Positions 13,001 through 28,000 of a DNA stretch of 64,000 nt are shown piece after piece. Origin of the DNA: Amphiura filiformis (Eukaryota > Echinodermata > Ophiuroidea > Amphilepidida > Amphiuridae); assembly GCF_039555335.1 (NCBI RefSeq), contig NC_092641.1, positions 37,720,548 to 37,784,547 of the forward strand, read 5' to 3'. Positions within the stretch are counted from its first letter, which is position 1. Each line of letters begins with the position of its first letter. The notes under the pieces are model-generated. The model ran no database searches. It saw nothing but the letters and a program-made list of their open reading frames with translations, and was not told where the DNA came from. Position numbers and translations under genes: made by a program.

Positions 13001-16000
13001 CAAAGAGAGGTACATGATGACCCCATCACAATTTTGATCATATTTGCAATTTCATAACTGCTAGCGTGAATCGACCTACACACACTTATTTATCATCAAT
13101 GGCAGACCCTAATATGACCAAAATATTTTTTATTTTGGAAATGCATTAATTATGCACAGCTTTGAAAACACAAATATGCATCAATTTCATGTTATCAATG
13201 AAATTAAACTTATTTTCCCCCTTCCAGTTGACAATGATATGCAAAATTTGTGTTCGCAAGGCAGCACATTTGTTTCAGGTTTGATAAGGTTGAAATTAAA
13301 GAACAGTCAAAACAGTCAATTTTCAGTATTAGGTGAATTTTTGCTCAGTTTTCTGAGAAAATAGAAAGCTTACAAAATACGATTTATATGTGAATCGGTA
13401 TGTTCACAATGGTAAAACCTCAAAATTAAAGTGTTGGACACACCCTAAAACTTCATGTGTAGTAACGGTTTCGTCACTTACCTGTAGCGGGTGTGTATTC
13501 CTTCCATTTTGAGAAAATGATGTGTAAAAGCTTGCAAAATCCGTGAAAATCACTGCTCGCTTCGAAGACAAGCGAAGCCGACGAAATTACATGACGCCAT
13601 ATTTTTATAATTGGTTTTGACCTTTGACTAAGGTTGAGCGGTACTCGATATCGCGGATTCTCTGATACCGCATGCGCGTCACGATACCGTACTTTACAGA
13701 CATGACAGAAAAGGCCTAAAGAATTATTTAATTGAGCGTATTGAAAAAAATATTAGAAAATTGAAAACAAATAATTGTGTTAATAATGTTTTAAACTTAA
13801 ATTGTCAACAGAAAGAGTCAGCTGATCATCAGGTTTTATGTATTCTTTTAACAAGAGTGGAAACAAAGGAACCCGAAGAATGTGCAAAGTTATTGACTTG
13901 CTAGCATCTTAAATTTAAACTCTGAGTCAAAAATAAGCTTTGTTTCATTAATTAAAAAGAAAGTTGTAAAGTTGTTGTAGGCCTATCTTGTTGGTTTAAG
14001 TGAAGTTTGCTACTGGTTTTATTATTACCTGTGTTCGTTATTAAATGTGCCGTAGGCCTCGCCTCAGTACCCCCCTCCCCTCCCGGTCCCAACATACACA
14101 TTGACTCAATTAATGCGGATTCAGGTGGCTGACGGACCCACCCCCAAAAATAAAGAGAAGAGAAGGGGTAGAAAGGAGCAAAAGAGAAGAGAAAATGGAG
14201 GAAAGGAGGAGAGAAACTAAATTGCACGTAATTGAGTAGGCCCATGTGTAAATAACCGCCCAGTCGGGACGATTGGAAGTAGGTCCTATATAGGCCTGCG
14301 ATTATTTTAGGCATTGCTTGAAAGCGGGTCCTCGTCCTAAAAGCATGTGAAAATTACTATGGTCCGCCGATATGCAGGGCCCCTCACATTTTGCCACCAA
14401 TGTCAGTATTAAGACGGACTCCATACCGACTTCATCGATTTATGCATGCTTTAGTAATTGCCAATCTCAAGTTTTGCAAATTGAGTTCGGGCCCTTTTTT
14501 CTGTTAAAAAGCAATTGATTCAAATAGTAGTGTAAAAACAATGCACCTTCATTTTGCAAATTTTTCAAACTTCTCAGGGGAGACATCCCCCTCAGACTCC
14601 CCCTTGCGTAGTGGATAAACATATGATCATTTTCGCTCTTCTTCCAACATTTGCCAATTTAAGCCCTATGTTAACACAAATTTATAAGGGTATAGGCTTA
14701 CAGGGAAAACTTGTCCAAGGAAGGTTTCATGGACTATCATTTAACAAATTTGCGGCTTTTTCAAACTAAACTTTTACACATGCACTTGTACCAAAATGGT
14801 CCACCAAAACACTTCAATTTTCTTCATTTTACACTCCCCATGCGTAATCGATATACAAGTGGCCATTTTCGCTTCTTCTTTCGGGCGATTTATGTTTAAA
14901 ACAATTTATAGGCCTCGACAATAGGGAAACTTGTCCAAGAAAGGCTTCATGAACCGCACATTTCACAAATTTTCGGCCGCCAAACCTAAAATTTTACACT
15001 AGTAATAGTGCCAAAATTGTCCACCAAATCGCTTCAATTAGATCTTCATTTTGCACAAGTTTCTTTCTTCTGAGGGGGAACATCCTCCTCAGACAACCTC
15101 CTCTGCGTCGTGCAAGTGGCGCTCCATGACCATTTTTTTAAATTTAATTTTATTTTTTTCTAAAAATTACGCCCCACCCCCCTGACTGCTCTAGATCGAC
15201 AATTGGTATCGCCCATCCCTATGGAGATTGACATCACATACCAGGCGGTGATGGAAGCGATATCGCCAATTTTGAGGTCACCATTAGATTAACACATAAT
15301 CATGAAATCGTCACAAGCAATTCTAAATTTGTTATGTGGTGTCAAAGCAAAATTATCTTACTCTAAAACCGTGGGTACGACAAAGTACCCTACTGCAAGT
15401 ATGATAATTTTCTATTTGTAATTGCTAACCGTGTATTTTGAATGGGGCTGTCAGTGTATCTTCGCCAGCCTCGACGTCACGTGTTGCGCTTCCTCGCCGC
15501 CTGTCACAGCGTAAAAAGTGGATATAAGCGTCCTTACCAACCAATCAACTTTAAGACAAATGGGTGAAATAGGACACTTTTACGAAGTTGTTTCATAATT
15601 ATTTTTATTTCACATGATCCGTGCATATATCGCCTAGCTATAAATGAAAAAATATTTTTTTAGACCAATTCAAACCAATATATGGGTGTAGTACGGCCTT
15701 AAGTCAAATGTAATCATTTGAAATGTGAGATGTGCACAATGAAATGTTAGAAATGAAGTTATATTCGTCTCAGGTGGCAGCTCATTTTGCCAACAATGCA
15801 ATGTTGAACAGATGGGTGGAGAAGGAGGACAAAGAAGACATGAAGGAAGAGGAAGAGGAAGAGAGAGAAGAAGGAAAGGAAGATGAAGATGAAGAAGAGG
15901 AAGGAAAAAGAAGAGGAAGAAGAAGAGAAGAAGAGGAAGAGGATGAAGAAGCAGAAGAAGCAGAAAATAAAGGACAGGATGAAAGGAAGAAAAAGAGGAA

Positions 16001-19000
16001 GAGGAAGAAGAAAAAAGAATGGAAAGAAGGAAGTGGTGGCAGCAGCGGCAGTGCAAATAATCTTGATTGCATGCATCACAGCCAAAATGAAATCGCTGAA
16101 GAGGTAGGCATCCACATTCTTAAATTATAAATTCTTAAATCACTTACTTGAATAGTCTTCCTTTATAGCACACTCTTTGCCGCTAACATAATTCTGAAAA
16201 AAGTAAACAAACACAAATTGATCATACCAAATAAATTGTGAGATACTATTCAATACAATCTATTGTTTTATGTGAAACTGAAAAGCCTTGCAAATTTAAA
16301 GTCAATACATTGCTTTTTTCCAAACTTTAATATTCATCTATACATTTCTTCCATCTTTTTATACATTGCTTGTTTGTTTTTGTTGTATTTTATGTGGCAG
16401 CTCTAGCTTCCTCTCATTTCAATGCTAAGATCCTTTTTCCTTTAAACAGTTTCTCCTTGGCCTTTTATCAGAGCCTTTTTTACTTGTGATTCCATTTTTT
16501 CTTTTACCACCCAATGTTATAATCAGATTGCAGCGTTCAAGGAAGCAATGAAAGGGATTTTACAGAATGCATTGAGATGCACACTGTATTTTGAAACAAA
16601 TAAATCCAATATTTGCGCTGTGATATGTGATATGCTATACTTCTTTCAAAACTTACATTGAGATCAAGATGTGCAAACACCAGATCAATAGCAGTTTGCC
16701 CAGCACTATTTCCTAACTCTAACACAAAGCCTTGTACTGTTCCATCTCCAGGAAGGGTGACAGTGGTATTTTGATTACACAGTGGTATTGGTATCTGAGT
16801 CTTCTGCAGCACTGTGATGTCTGTTACATGGTCATCAAGGATGACATGTACAGTAAGGTCTACCTGGTAGGATTTCAATATGTCCAGCTTAGCAATTGTG
16901 AAACTGCATGGTGAAAAATATAAACATGCAATTATTAATTTTTAAATTTTAATTAAAATTAAAATTCTACAAATATGAGAAGTGTTACATGCACTTGATA
17001 TAAATTTGGCAAAAATCACATCTGGCTTTGACTCTTAATTACAGTGTACTATTAAAATTATGCTCAAATTCTTAGGTCTGCTTATAAATAGGCCATTTAG
17101 GCTTCAATATAGGATATAAGTCCAACTTTTGAGATATTTCGAAGAGCTATCTCAAGAACCACTGAACCAATACTAGGCTTTTTGTACTTGTTTTAATGCA
17201 TTTTTCATGCTGATTCCAAATATGGTCATAAAAATATACAATTCTGAAAAATAAAGAAAATTTAAAACTTGCCATCAGTACTACTAATCACAAGTGACAA
17301 ATGACTATGACACACTTTCTGATGACCTAGGTTTCATACCTGACATTCAGAGCTTCTCCAATACTCTTCATTTCCTCGACACCAAAGCTGTATGAAAAGA
17401 GGGATATATTGAGATACCAGGATCCTAGCCCTATAGACAACTGGTAATCACATGGGTCTAACAGGAACCATGCTCTGGTTGCTATGGTAACAATCTGTAC
17501 ATCCAGATTTAGGCAACATTGAACGCCAAGACATCGTGGGTCTAGTTGGCATGAAGCTATGTTGGGTAGAGTGCTGGTGTCAATATTAGCACAGTCTGGC
17601 ATAAAAAGAAACAAAATCATAATATGGTGATTAATGGTATGTTACATTCACAAATTAATTCTTTCTTTGAATTGTCTAAGGAATCCTTGACTGAACATGA
17701 GAGCAGTAAAATATTATTATTATTTTTTACAGTACCTCTGATATAATTCTGGTATAATTATCATGATTATATGATATACTCATCTGAGTAACCAATCAAA
17801 ATCTTTCTAAGCCTAATCAAACCAATGTAACCAATCAAAATAGCTAGAGGCTTCTTACGATATCTCTGATTGGCTCAATACATGATATAGTCCTCTCTAT
17901 AACCAATCAAAATAGTTCTTAGAGGCTGATCACATAATACTCTGGCAATAATTAAAATAATAAGAGAACCGTTGAACTTACTATCTCCAGTAATACTAGG
18001 CAATGAGCATGGATCCAATGACAAGAAATCCTGTTAAAAATGGAAATATATAAACACATATTGACATAATCATAAACTTCAAAGTTGTTACTAATAAGAG
18101 GAAGAATTTTACCATACTTTTTCCATAAATGTCGAAAGCTAGTGACTGGGTCAGTTGTAGAAAGAAGATCCACGATGCTGTGAAAAAAGTGAAGCGGAAG
18201 CGAAAGGAGAAATACCTTGAAGGATGGAGAAAGAGCCATCCAAGGATAACTTTTTCCATAGAAATTAACAAGGGTGTGATCCACCAAGATTAAGGGTTTA
18301 CCGTCGTAACTAAACCATTCGATCAAATTTTTTTTAAATTGACATATTTTGTACATTAATATGTGTAGATAACAAATCAGTAAAAAAAACAGGGGGTCCC
18401 GGACCTCACTTTTGAGCTACAGCCGTTTTAAAAGAGGTGTACATTTCCAAAAATCTCTGTACACCATCTATTGGACCCTACTGCCGTAAGCCTACTTTGG
18501 AGGAGGGGTCCAGGTCCGTTATCAGTGGAAGCACGCTGGCAAAATTTGGTTTGTAGGCCTACATGTTATATTTAAGCGGCCACTTTTCTTGCGCTCAGCA
18601 AACATTGTTTTCTTTATTTAGTGGCCCTGGTTATTGCCGTTGCGCAAAAATAGCGTTGACACGCACAAAACGCATCGTTCTTTGCGATGTCTGCAACGCA
18701 ACGCCGAGCACGACGCGGAGTACGCACGCGTTGAAAAGAGGCGCAATAGTCGAGTCGAATCGGGTGACGACGGAAAACCCTTAAGCAGAGATGTTATAAA
18801 CATGCAGCATACAATGCATTCTCTCCTGTTACTGTATAGCGGGGACATTTTTGCGGGGTTAAATTTTCGTGCTTTTTGCGGTCGAACAGGCAGCTGCGAA
18901 TTTTTATCACCGCGAAAATATTTATTACCCATAGTACCTAATGTGTATATATTTGGAAAAATGAATTAAACACTCACTAAAACTGTCCAGAATTGATAAA

Positions 19001-22000
19001 ATTGTGAAAAATTAACACATCAAAAATATCCCACAATAGAGAACTTACCTCCAAGCCAAAATTTTGTAGAACAGCCATGACAGCATCTTGGCCAGCCTGT
19101 CCTGCTATCTCCTTTACATATCCATTGATTGATCCATCACCAGGAAGGCTAACAGAACCATTTGTACTACACAATGGTATGGGAACTTTGACATCAAATA
19201 GTATAGGTACTGTGATGCAGGTACCATCTATGCAGATATTCAAGGATAGGTCCAAGTCAAACTCTTTAGTGACATCCAGTTTGGCAATGTTGTATCTGAA
19301 GCAAAAATTTGACTTTAAATGTTGTGAAATTGAATCTAAATATAAGAACAGCTCAATTTCCTGGCAATGGGTTATTCTCTTTGAAATCCACACTCCTCTG
19401 TGTATTGATGTAAATAAAGTCTCTGAGGGAGTATGAGTTCCAAATAGAGCTTCCATTTGAAATACTCATTCCAGTTTTGGAAGATATAGGTAAAGTCATA
19501 TACAGAGGGAATATGGGTTTCAAAATAATTAAATCTAGCCAATTCCATTTGAAAAACATATCCTCTCTGTGGAAGACATGCTTTAAATCTTCCAAAGGGG
19601 TATGGCAGATGATTTCATATGGAATAGCTAAAATTCTAAGTCAAACTTTTTCTAAGAATGTATGCTCTTGCATTTCTGGTAAGTCTGTAATTGAAGAGCT
19701 TTGTTGCAAAACCCCTACATCAACTTGAGCAATTTTGAGAATACATCAAAAAATTAGAAAAAATCACGGATATAAGGGGGTTTTCAATAGGAGCAGTTTT
19801 TGGCGGGATGCACATCCTACCCTAGCATCCCGCAGGATGCTCATCCTATACCAATCATCCCGCCAAAAACTGCTTTTGTTGCAAACCCCCATATATCAGT
19901 ACTTTTTTATGTTTTCTCAAAATTGCTCAAGTGGATGTAAGGGGTTTTGCAATAAAGCTCTTCAATTGTAAACTGACACAAATCAAGTAAATCAATGCTT
20001 TGCTAAGATAAACTTTATCTTGTTATAAGCTTACCTGAATTCAATTACATCCACTATCATTTCAGTCTTTTCCTGTCCCCAATCATATCCTACCAGAGTT
20101 ACATTCATTTCCCCCATTCCCAATCCAATATTGAGTGTAAACTGACATGGTTTAAGGATAATCCAAGCCTTAGTAAGCTTACCTGAATTCAATCACATCC
20201 CCTATCATTTCAGTCTTTTCCTGTCCAAAAGCATATTCTACCAATGTTATATTCAGTTCCCACATTCCTAATCCAATACTGAGTGTAAACTGACATGGAT
20301 CAAGGATAATCCAAGCCTTAGTTTGTAGCTTGGTGATGACTAAGTCTAGATCCACACAGCAGGTGACTCCTAAGCAAGTGGAGGCTGGGTAACATGACAG
20401 TGAGTTTGGGGTTAATGGTACGGTCACTGCTGGACAACCTATCAAAAGGAAAATGAAAAGGCAGAATTTACCTTGGGGCAAAGATATTTCACTGGCTAAT
20501 TAGTCTACCTTCCTTAAGCAATAAACCATGCAAAATGTTGCTCTTTTCACCATGTTACATCTGCTAAAGATTATGATTACAAGCTTACAAAAGCAAAATA
20601 CAAGTATAAAAGAAGTTTAAATTTGAATACATTTTTGGACTAATACAAGATGTAACTGTTGAGACTAACATTAAGGTTATCATTCAGATGACAGCCTATG
20701 TTCTTAAGTTTCTTAACAGGCAGAATTTAACCCTATGGGCAGGGCCGGATTTACCATAGGGCCAGATGGGCCCGGGCCCCCAAAGTTTGCCCTGTGCAGT
20801 GTGCATCTTCCATTTTAGCCGAAAAACACAAATTACAACATTTTTCACGCTTCAAGTGCACTGGCCTGTTTATAGCAAAATTCAGCTTCAATTTGGGCTA
20901 AAATAGTCTGAAATTGAATTTTTTTCACGCACTGAGCGAGCAAATGTCCTACTAAAATCTGAAACTTGACCACTTCAGTGCACAGTGCGTTTGGGGCCCT
21001 CTAAATTTTGGCCTGGCCCAGGGCCCCAAAAGGTAAATCCGGCCCTGCCTATGGGCACTGTGATCTATTGCCATTTGGTCTAATACCATTTTGTCTGATA
21101 CCCATTCAGTCTGTGTAAAACTAACCAGACAGGATAATTACTACTTAAGTCTAATAATCATAATTATAGTCTAAATGTCCATTTAGGTTTTTTTATAGTG
21201 ATAAATATAGCCAATACTAGCCTCATCATGCATCAACGTACATCTTTGATCAACTTATCACGCCCTCTATGGCAATTCCTGTTGCCCATAAAAGGTAAGT
21301 TTGATGTGATGAGTTGCCAGTCTAATGAAACCACAAGTGTAGTAGTGAAACATCACTAAAACATAGGTAAAACACCTTTGTTTTTATTTCAAATCGTTGA
21401 AAATGAACAAAATCCATGGTCACTAAAAGTGGTTCATTTTGCCATGCTACATGTGAACTGTTTATGCAACCAAGGTTTTTATTTTTGAAATATTTACTGT
21501 TTATAAGTCATTCATGATCATCATTATTGGTCAATATCTACTTTGCAGCCCAATTGTGGTAGACAAGCACAACAAGTCAGTAATTCAACCGTTTTGGTTC
21601 GGTAAAGAACCTCAATGTATCCGACTCATACTAGACATGTCATACTTATTGGGTACTTACCTCCTGATGAAGGGGTGAGTAGATTGCCAACACAAGTGTC
21701 ACTGCTCAAGAATTGCTGGAAAATAAATGTGACAACAAACAACTTAAGGCATTGTATCTAAATCTTTATCTGCTCAAAAGAAACAACTATGAAGTTTAGC
21801 ATAGAGTCCGAAATTTTCTGTTTTACAAAAAACGGAAACAAATCATGGAATCAGAGGTACAACCCGAAAAAATGACATTTTTTGTATGACGTGACAAAAA
21901 TTGTTAAAAGATAAGAGAAATAAATGTTAAAAACAATCTTGAGTTGTGTGTGTCAATTTTTATGATTAAAAAATACTCTTTAAGAATACCGAAATAAATT

Positions 22001-25000
22001 ATATTACCAAGGCATGAACCCCCTATCCATCCAAACATCGTAACAGTCAGCCTATTATTGTGAGAATATTCTAATCAGAGCATATTGATCGCAATATTCA
22101 ACACTTTATTGAGACATTAATATCATTCATAATCATTGTTTATACATTTTAAGCTTTATTCAAAAAACATGGATTTACAAATTTTACAACACGCATTACA
22201 ACACGGAAAATGGATTTTAGAAAACGGTAAAGTTCGGACTCTAGTTTAACATAGCATATGTTCAGTATTTCTACAATTAGTACCACAATACAACAGGCAT
22301 GTAATTACATATTAGCTTGCTATTATGCTAATTAATCACATTTATGATGCAAATGATCTTGTTTTCTTTTCACATGGATGCACAAAAGGAAGGATATTTG
22401 ACATCATAAGTTTGATGAAAATCACATATCACAAGCTAATGGGGTCACCTTTTAAATACTTACATGCACACCAAATCTGTGTAGAACAACATCAACGGCA
22501 GAGTTGCCAACTTTGCCACTAAGATCTTGAATAAAACCTGCCACAGTCCCATCACCAGGGAACTGATAGTTGGTAAAATTAGTATTACAGAGTGGTATAG
22601 GTACTCTTGTGCCCTCTAGAACTGAGACTGTTGAGCACACATCATCTATGCAGAGTTGGAGTTGAAGTGTTACTATGAACTCTTTATCAGCATTAGATTT
22701 ATTGATGGAGTACCTGGAGAAAGTGTAGAAATAACTATATATATGCATTGGCAGAATGAAACAGTGCTCTGCTCACTCAAAGCATTGGAGAATATTGGTG
22801 TAGATGAGTAACAGGCAAGAATGGATCTTAACATCTCCTCTTTACATCACAGACAACATGTGGCTGCTGCATCTGTGCTTTACAAAATACACACCAGCTT
22901 TAATATGCTTGCCACACTTGAAAGCATTGCTTCCCAAAGCTTGCATGATCAGACGAGCCACTCATGGCAGCCAAATCATGCACTCACTGAGCCAGTCTCG
23001 AGAACCTTCTCGACCGGTAGAACCTTTGTCCATATTGCAGTCCATCTTTGGAATAGACTACCAGACTGAGATGCTAGAGAGATCATTGATTATGAAGCTC
23101 AGTCCTTCAAGAGCCATGTACATTAACATCTTTTGGGATTATGATTTAGCAGAGGGTTCTTGCATGGCCTAAAGAGCATGTAGTGCGATGGACTAGACTT
23201 GGCACATCGATGTGAGGACAGTGATATCATACCTTCAAACAGAAGTCTTGACATTAATACGCTCTTTTACTTAGGCTATATTGCTGGTGGTGGCAGCAGC
23301 ATTTTTGTGTAATTAGCATATTCATGTTTTCTTGTCAAAATAGCAGATTTGAGCTAGCGCCTGCCAGGCATTATGGTAAATTTTCCCACAGATAACAAGC
23401 CAGTATTGTAGTAATATTTTCATGAAATATGTCACTTTTACTATTTGAAGCAAACTGAAGAAGCAAATCTGATAAACAAGGAGAAAAAGAAGCAGTGAAG
23501 AAGCAAAAGAAGAAAAGAATCAGAAAATAAAAAAAGTAGAAGATGAATATTATTATGAAGTAAAAAAGAAAAATAAGAAAGAAAAGAAAAAGAAGACAAA
23601 AAAGAAGCAGCACAAAATGAGAAGAGGAAGAAAAGAAGAAGGAAAAGCAGATGATGAATGCTCTTTTCTTAACCCCATGAGAACTACCTGCCGATTGGCC
23701 AAAAAGAAGTTTTCGTTATCAATTGGCCCAATCAGCAACATTAATTGTTAGAATAATTTCAACATGCAAAATGGAGTGAATTATTTGCAAAGCTCCATTC
23801 TGATTGGTGATTAAAGTGAAGATATCACGTAATTGACCAATCAGAGGTAATGTTAGATCGGCAGGTAGTTCTCAGGGGGTTAAAATGCACTACTGTCCAC
23901 TAACCTTGCTGTTAAGTAATCACTGATTGTCACACTTTCCTTCTTTCCCCACTCATAACTGAACAGGGTCAGATTGAAGTAAAAATTCTCAAATCCAACT
24001 GAGAACTGAAAGTTACAAGGGTCTAAGATGATCCAGGATTTCATCATCAGTTTGGCAATCTTGAAGTCTAGGCTGACACAGCATTGAATACCCAAGCATT
24101 TCTCATCCACAGAGCATTGTAAGATGTTGCTTATTGCAGGTAATTTAAAACCAGAGGGACATTCTGAAAATAGTAATAACAAAATATGAACAAAGCTGAA
24201 TAAAGATTACATGCAAACATTGATTCTGGTCTTCTATGTTAACATTTTGGTAGCTTTAGTATAATTACACCATATTCATGATAGATGGTATTGTCATGTT
24301 ATGAGAGATGTTTAGGGCTCTCCTAAATATCCAGGCCATTATGGCTTAAAATGCTTTTGCAAGATCTGTCAGCCACATGATATGACATCATATGATATGA
24401 CATCAGCCATTATTAACATAGGTACTGCATTTATGCCTCATAAACTTCAAGTTATTCAAAACAGGGCTGCAAGAACTATCTGTGGTGCACAATGGGACAC
24501 ACCTAGCATAGATGTCCGTGCTGAACTTAATTGGAAACCATTAATTGACAGACAAAACTCAAATTGTTTAATTTTAACCTACAAAATCTTAAATCATCTT
24601 GCACCTCCTTATTTGAGGCATATTTTCAGTCACGTAAACAATACCTATAATTTTCGTCAAAGCCAAAGCAATAACTGAACTATAAGAGTATTAACTGGAT
24701 ATAAGCCTTAACATGGACAATGTCTCTTTTAAAATGGAATGACCACTGCAAGTCAAATTAGAGAATAAACGATAGGAATTTTTATTTTGAGTATCCTCTA
24801 CCGTGTGATAGACGACAGGCAGGTGCAATATTTTGAGTAGTGGATGCTGGCGCACTCATTCTTAGTCAGTTAAATATTATTTTAATAACTGTAAACTACT
24901 TTTTAAAGCAAAAATTAAGTTACCGTCATAAAAAACCCCCATTTTCTAAAATGAACGAAACTTGTTTAGAACTTCACATCTTTTGTTGCGCGTACTGCTA

Positions 25001-28000
25001 GTATTCCACACTGCGTCTATGCATACAACACGATACATACACGCACCTCTATGTGCATGTTACAAGTTATCAACACTCATGATGATGTGGGGTCCTCTAC
25101 GTCCTGATAGATGACACCCAAAATCATGCGATTGTCCAATCAGATTATGTGTCTATGTAATAGTCCACGCTCACTGACTAAGAATAAGAAATAAAGAACT
25201 ACTTACGAGTTGTCTGAATGTCTGTTTGAGGTACAGAACATTCTGTTCCTGAAACATACTGATCAATTCCCAAATGGTTTAGCACAGCGTCTACGGCAGA
25301 CTGGCCAACATTCTTCCCCACTCCCCTGACAAATGCTGTGATAGATCCATCCCCTGGAAGGGAGAATGATGCATTGGGATCACAAAGGGGAATTGGCACC
25401 CTGGTGTTAGTTAGGATGTTGAAATCAGTGACTTCAATATCTAGCTTCAGTTGGAAAGTCAAGTCCACTTCAAAAGATTTTTCTGCATCAAGTTTCTTGA
25501 CTGAAAATCTGAATAACAAAGGATAGAAAAACATTTCAATCATAATAGGGAATCAACATATGTGAGGCAACTAAGGAAAAGAGTTGTATCTTTGGCTGAA
25601 TTCCACTTTCACTTAATTGCCAATTTTAATGATTACAACAACAACAACAACATTAACAATACCAAGAACAACTAAAAAACTACTCATTTTGTTGACCATA
25701 TCAGATTTATTTTAAAAACAGGAGAGTACAATGTCTCTAAGTTTGGTAGCTTAGGAGAGGGATGAGAGTGTGTTCATTTCTACACAAAGAACTTTGTCAT
25801 CATCCACAGTACCATCGACAAGGGAGTCAGGGGACATGTTACCCCAGGTCCAGGGTTATAAGGGGCCTGTTAAAAAGTTTTAAAAAAATATGTCAATGGG
25901 TCCATCATGCAAAGAATAAAGACCTTAAGAGGCCTGTAAAAAACAAAGAAGCAAAATGTTAAAGCAATATGGTTAAAACTAGTTAGTACTGGAAAGAGAA
26001 AAAGAATATTTTTACCCCTACCCCACTTTTTAGAACCTGAAGCAATGTAGGGAAAAAAATTGGGGTTAAAATCTAAGAAATTTAGTTGGCAAAAGGGCCC
26101 ATCTGTTCAATATACCCAGGCCAGCAATGGCTCTTGCCAGCCCTGACCATCCAGGCTATGGTTTTATGATTATAGTTAGGTTAAAATTATATTAGTGTTA
26201 GGATTAACATCAGGGTTAAAGTTGCTTTTCACATTCATACCTGATATCAATTGCATTTCCAAGACTTTGTGTCTCTATTGTACCCCATGTATAGGTAAAC
26301 AATGAAACATTCAGTGACCATTCACCAAAGCCAACAGACAACACAAAGTTGCAAGGATCTACTTGGAGGTATACATCTAAGCTTCTTCTGGTGATCTTCA
26401 AATCAATGTCTGCACAACACTGGAAACCATGGCAACTGTTATCCACAGAACATGAGACTCCTTGTGGTAGCAATGGTGGCACACTGATTTGTGTACAACC
26501 TAAAAAGAATTGGTGAATAAAAAAATTAAAATTTTACTGCAATAAAAGAACATTAGGAGTAGTCTTTCACATTGTATTTAGTACCCTATTGTGCATTACA
26601 ATCAAAAAGTAGAAATTCAAATAAAATAGTGGGCATTGCTGTGGAGCAAATCACTCTTTATGGCTTTAATGTCTAAATACGGCATTATGTCAAAAATTCT
26701 CTGCTGACCTGATAAACAGAATGAATTTGGCTGATTCCATTTAGGTGTGCGATGTAACATGTGTAAACATTAGAAATATGCCAAAAAATCAGGTTTGAAA
26801 AATATTGAACAATTTCAAATTATAAGATATTATACAAAAGTGTGAATTACCCATAAAATGAGATATTCAAATTGTAATGAGTGCTTAGAATGAATGGCGC
26901 TCAGAAACAAGTTGGACCAATTTCCACCTCATAAGGTCTCTAGTCCATCGCACTACATGCTCTTTAGGCCATGCAAGAACTTCTTCTTCTTCTTCCGGTA
27001 CTGTGCAAAACCTCAAAAGAGTATCGACGCACATTGGTTGATTTGTAGACATACAGGTGCAAAACATGCTCCACTTGAACAGCATATATGTACAGGATAA
27101 AAAAGTTTGATGTGTCTTATGAGTCTTCCAGCTGCTGCTTAGAAAGGCCATAGCAAGCAGGGTTACAGGAGCAGTCACAGCTACCCCATTTTTTGAGTAA
27201 TTTGTTATGTATTTTATTACAACATAATATCAATCTTAAAAGAAAACCTCATTTTTGGATGTACAAAATCCCAAATTGTCAACCTTACTATGCCCTTGCT
27301 GCTTAGAATGTTTTGTGTACTTTAAATTTCTATGATGCAAATATTATGATTAATGCTTTGTGGGCTAGCAGTAGGGTTCAACTTAAAAAAGTACAAGTTT
27401 TGACATTGTCTAAATTTTTTGAATTTTAAAGAAAAGTAAAAACTTGTCATCTGCAGTTGGCACCCATGTGGACAAAGTTATAAATATATACCAATAATGT
27501 CAATATAGTGAAAATAACAAACTGAAAACAGTGCTTCAAGAACAAGTAAAATCCAACTTCAGATTTTATTTGTCTTGAACTAAAATTGTACCAACTAAAT
27601 CTGTTTATATAGTATACGAGGGGGTATCAAAAAGTTTTAGAAATCGCCCAGAAGTGAAAGAGCTATATCAATGAAATTTTGTCAGTGCAATCACTGGTCC
27701 TTATGTACATTATGGTCCAAAAATGGTTTCATAGGTATGTTTACTTTTTTTACAGGTGGTACTAGATGCCAATAACCTGCTGCCCCAGTTACTGCGCATA
27801 AACTGCAAAATTGAGAAAATTGAGGCAAGCAGCATTATTAAGATCCTGCTTTTAAGGGTTGCAGTGCCTAGAAAATTGATGATGAAATGAAAGTTATCTT
27901 CGGTGGTGATTATGATATGTCACTGTCGCTTTTTGGAAAAGGAATTTTCATTTTATCACAGACTTTCTGGGCACTGTAACCCTTAAAATGGAACTTAATC

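Noticed and set aside
15732-16130. Long plus- and minus-strand frames rich in Glu/Lys or Ser/Phe/Leu
   Set aside because: Produced by the polypurine tract; low complexity in every frame and no splice or domain support.
24394-24695. Plus-strand host gene exon (frame with LTYKILNHLAPPYL)
   Set aside because: The pattern is that of a LINE reverse transcriptase C-terminus.
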